Shown: positions 62,432 to 64,000 of the stretch, one piece after another
Position numbering within the stretch: position 1 is the first letter of the stretch
How the letters are laid out: every line of letters begins with the position of its first letter
Assembly: GCA_019914995.1 (NCBI GenBank)
Contig: CM034137.1
Span: forward strand, 7,901,155-7,965,154
Direction: 5' to 3'
Source of the DNA: Acanthochlamys bracteata
Taxonomy: Eukaryota; Streptophyta; Magnoliopsida; Pandanales; Velloziaceae
DNA length: 64,000 nucleotides
Translations under genes and position numbers: made by a program
The notes under the pieces: generated by a model
Databases searched by the model: none
Seen by the model: only the letters and a program-made list of their open reading frames with translations
What the model was told of the DNA's origin: nothing

Positions 62432-63780
62432 ATTCTTTTTGGTTGGTGTCATGATAAATGCAGGCATCACAGCTGTCTTCATCTGCAAAGATACAGCAAG
62501 CTCAATGCAATATTCGACAAAGTTCATCAATTTAAGATCATCTAACACGACAGCATGACAAGTCAGGTGGCTGATTTTGGCATTAATCACTTTCCAAATA
62601 AACGGTAGTCTGACTTCCCACCTTCTTTAAAGATTTTTGCACTTCATTAACAATGGCTAACTTGGTGGTACTACGATAATATAATAGGACTGGTATCAGT
62701 CAATTGAAGTTAATGTGAGCACCACATAATCAGACAAGGAAGTCACTCATTATTATTATCTATGGTACTAATGGCCTCTGAAACTAAGAGGCAAAGCACA
62801 CAACTTGTACCTGTATGACATTGATAACTTGCTTAATTGACCATCCAAAAGAGATAAAGAGAATGGTAGTGGAAGCATCGGGCTTTTGAGAGCATCCAGG
62901 CAAACCTGGCAACATGTAAAAATAAAGGGTCACATGGGAATTGAGAAGGTGCCTCGGTAATTTACATGGTGTGGATATCTGAAGGCTTATTTCCATTAGG
63001 CCTTTAGATTCATCACTGCTCAAGAGGAAAAAGGATGATGTACATTAGCTGCAAGATAGAAACGACCATCAGAAAATCCTGGAAGCTTGGAAACAGAACT
63101 AGTTGAACAAGATTAATTTGCTGATATACCTCTGATCCCACACAATAGAAGGCCATAAATGGGCGGTTTACATAATATGTTTTCAAAAGCCAATTATTTC
63201 TGTCCTTGACATCCTTATGACTAGCCTTGCCGGTTAAAAAGATACCCAAATAGTGGGGCATGCAATCAAATTAGGACTTCGTAAAGGTAATATCCTGATC
63301 GTTACATTTTGACAAATATGCTTCAAGAATGAAATGAAGGAATAACTAGGCAAATCTGTACATTTGCAACCAATGGCTAGCAACATCTAGTCCAAGCAGA
63401 AACAAAAAGGTCATTCCAGGTCTGCACAAGTGAACATTATCAGTAAGGATGACTAACTAAAATGTCACTAAAATTCTTGAAAACAACCATCGACAGCAAG
63501 AATACCTGTATATTTGAGTAAGGAAGGCTAATAAGCAAGCAGCTGACTCTGAGGAATGTCAAGCAGACAAATGTAAGTTGGCTCAAACAATACCTGCGCT
63601 GTGCCATTAAGTTAAAGGAAGCACATGGTATATGTAATCTCCTTCTTGCAATCACATAAAATGAAGCATACCCAGAACAATATTAGGGAATGCACTTGTC
63701 TGCAATCATGTCCAATGCAGCTCCAAATGTTGATGCTGGATCAGAAGAGCAGCAAAGATAACATTCAGCACGCCCCAGTT
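62432..63780 (-). pseudogene. PIS: Phosphatidylinositol synthase (CDP-DAG-inositol 3-phosphatidyltransferase) pseudogene
   Basis: Minus-strand exon remnants occur in the order of a plant PIS gene: 63745-63693 (DPASTFGAALDMIADK), 63421-63352 (RPGMTFLFLLGLDVASHWLQ), ~63250-63130 (LTGKASHKDVKDRNNWLLKT and NRPFMAFYCVGSE), ~63045-63008 (MYIILFPLEQ), ~62900-62811 (FGWSIKQVINVIQ) and 62482-~62432 (MKTA, then DACIYHDTNQKE in another frame). Damage: no usable splice donor after the second segment (runs into a stop), no acceptor before LTGKASH, and a frame change after MKTA. The N-terminal catalytic CDP-alcohol phosphotransferase exon is not recognisable before the window ends and may lie beyond it. 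The living gene makes phosphatidylinositol in the ER. Confidence 0.8.
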
Positions 63781-64000
63781 TTCTAAATACAAATGCCATT
63801 GTAGAGCTAGAACAGAATGTCTAACAACATGCAGAATACAAAATCTCATCTATAGTACTACTAACAAGTAAAACTTGAGACATAAAGGATGAGAGCAAGA
63901 TCTTTCAAATCTTATAAAGGGAAATTTATCTCTTGACGCCTATGTATAGTTCTCGTTTAATTACAAAAGTACTCCCATGCAGAATATGACTATTGATTAA
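63781..64000. other. Right edge, no gene recognised
   Basis: AT-rich; may hold an intron of the decayed PIS copy. Nothing else can be supported. Confidence 0.3.

Noticed and set aside
1..64000. CRISPR arrays, bacterial operons, tRNA or rRNA genes
   Set aside because: No direct-repeat/spacer pattern, no bacterial gene order, and no cloverleaf or rRNA gene was recognised.

Overview
The window is plant nuclear DNA, most likely from a eudicot. Genes are split by many short AT-rich introns with GT..AG borders, intergenic DNA is AT-rich, and the gene families are plant-specific (callose synthase, plant GLR receptors, CPR5, TRICHOME BIREFRINGENCE-LIKE, plastid anthranilate phosphoribosyltransferase). 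I rebuilt exon structures by hand, checking splice borders, phase and protein continuity. The species cannot be named from the sequence.

Layout. (1) 1-3.2 kb: a small RING-H2 gene at the left edge, then prefoldin subunit 6 (PFD6, 3 exons, intact). (2) 4.9-18.1 kb: a 40-exon callose synthase that matches CALS8/GSL4 best; all junctions join in frame to about 1909 aa. (3) 18.1-19.5 kb: a short remnant resembling the 3' end of a GLR gene, then an internally deleted, minus-strand Ty1/copia element. (4) 19.9-26.5 kb: two nearly identical, intact 5-exon plant glutamate-receptor-like genes in tandem. (5) 27.1-31.2 kb: a CPR5 orthologue with a long first intron holding a degenerate tandem repeat. (6) 31.9-34.4 kb: a decayed minus-strand DHX35/DEAH-box helicase pseudogene, followed by a two-exon plus-strand gene joining a duplicated acidic motif to a PB1-like domain of the kind found at the N terminus of Mutator-like transposases. 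(7) 38.4-41.8 kb: a minus-strand TBL-type polysaccharide O-acetyltransferase. (8) 44.4-46.0 kb: an NYN/LOTUS RNA-binding or RNase-like protein. (9) 46.4-48.0 kb: a transcription unit with site-II/telo-box promoter motifs, two candidate C/D-box snoRNAs (the first strongly supported by 18S rRNA complementarity) and a splice-consistent small ORF. (10) 49.6-53.9 kb: organellar NADP-isocitrate dehydrogenase, 15 exons, convergent with (11) 55.1-58.2 kb: anthranilate phosphoribosyltransferase (PAT1/TRP1, minus, 10 exons). (12) 59.0-61.6 kb: an ATP-citrate lyase subunit A pseudogene (minus). (13) 62.4-63.8 kb: a phosphatidylinositol synthase pseudogene (minus).

The genes do not form a pathway; this is an ordinary mosaic of housekeeping, defence and wall genes. 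The most informative pattern is three intron-retaining, decaying copies of housekeeping genes (DHX35, ACLA, PIS) lying between intact genes. This is what fractionation after a whole-genome or segmental duplication looks like. Local novelty comes from the recent GLR tandem duplication, the PB1-domain gene and the snoRNA unit.
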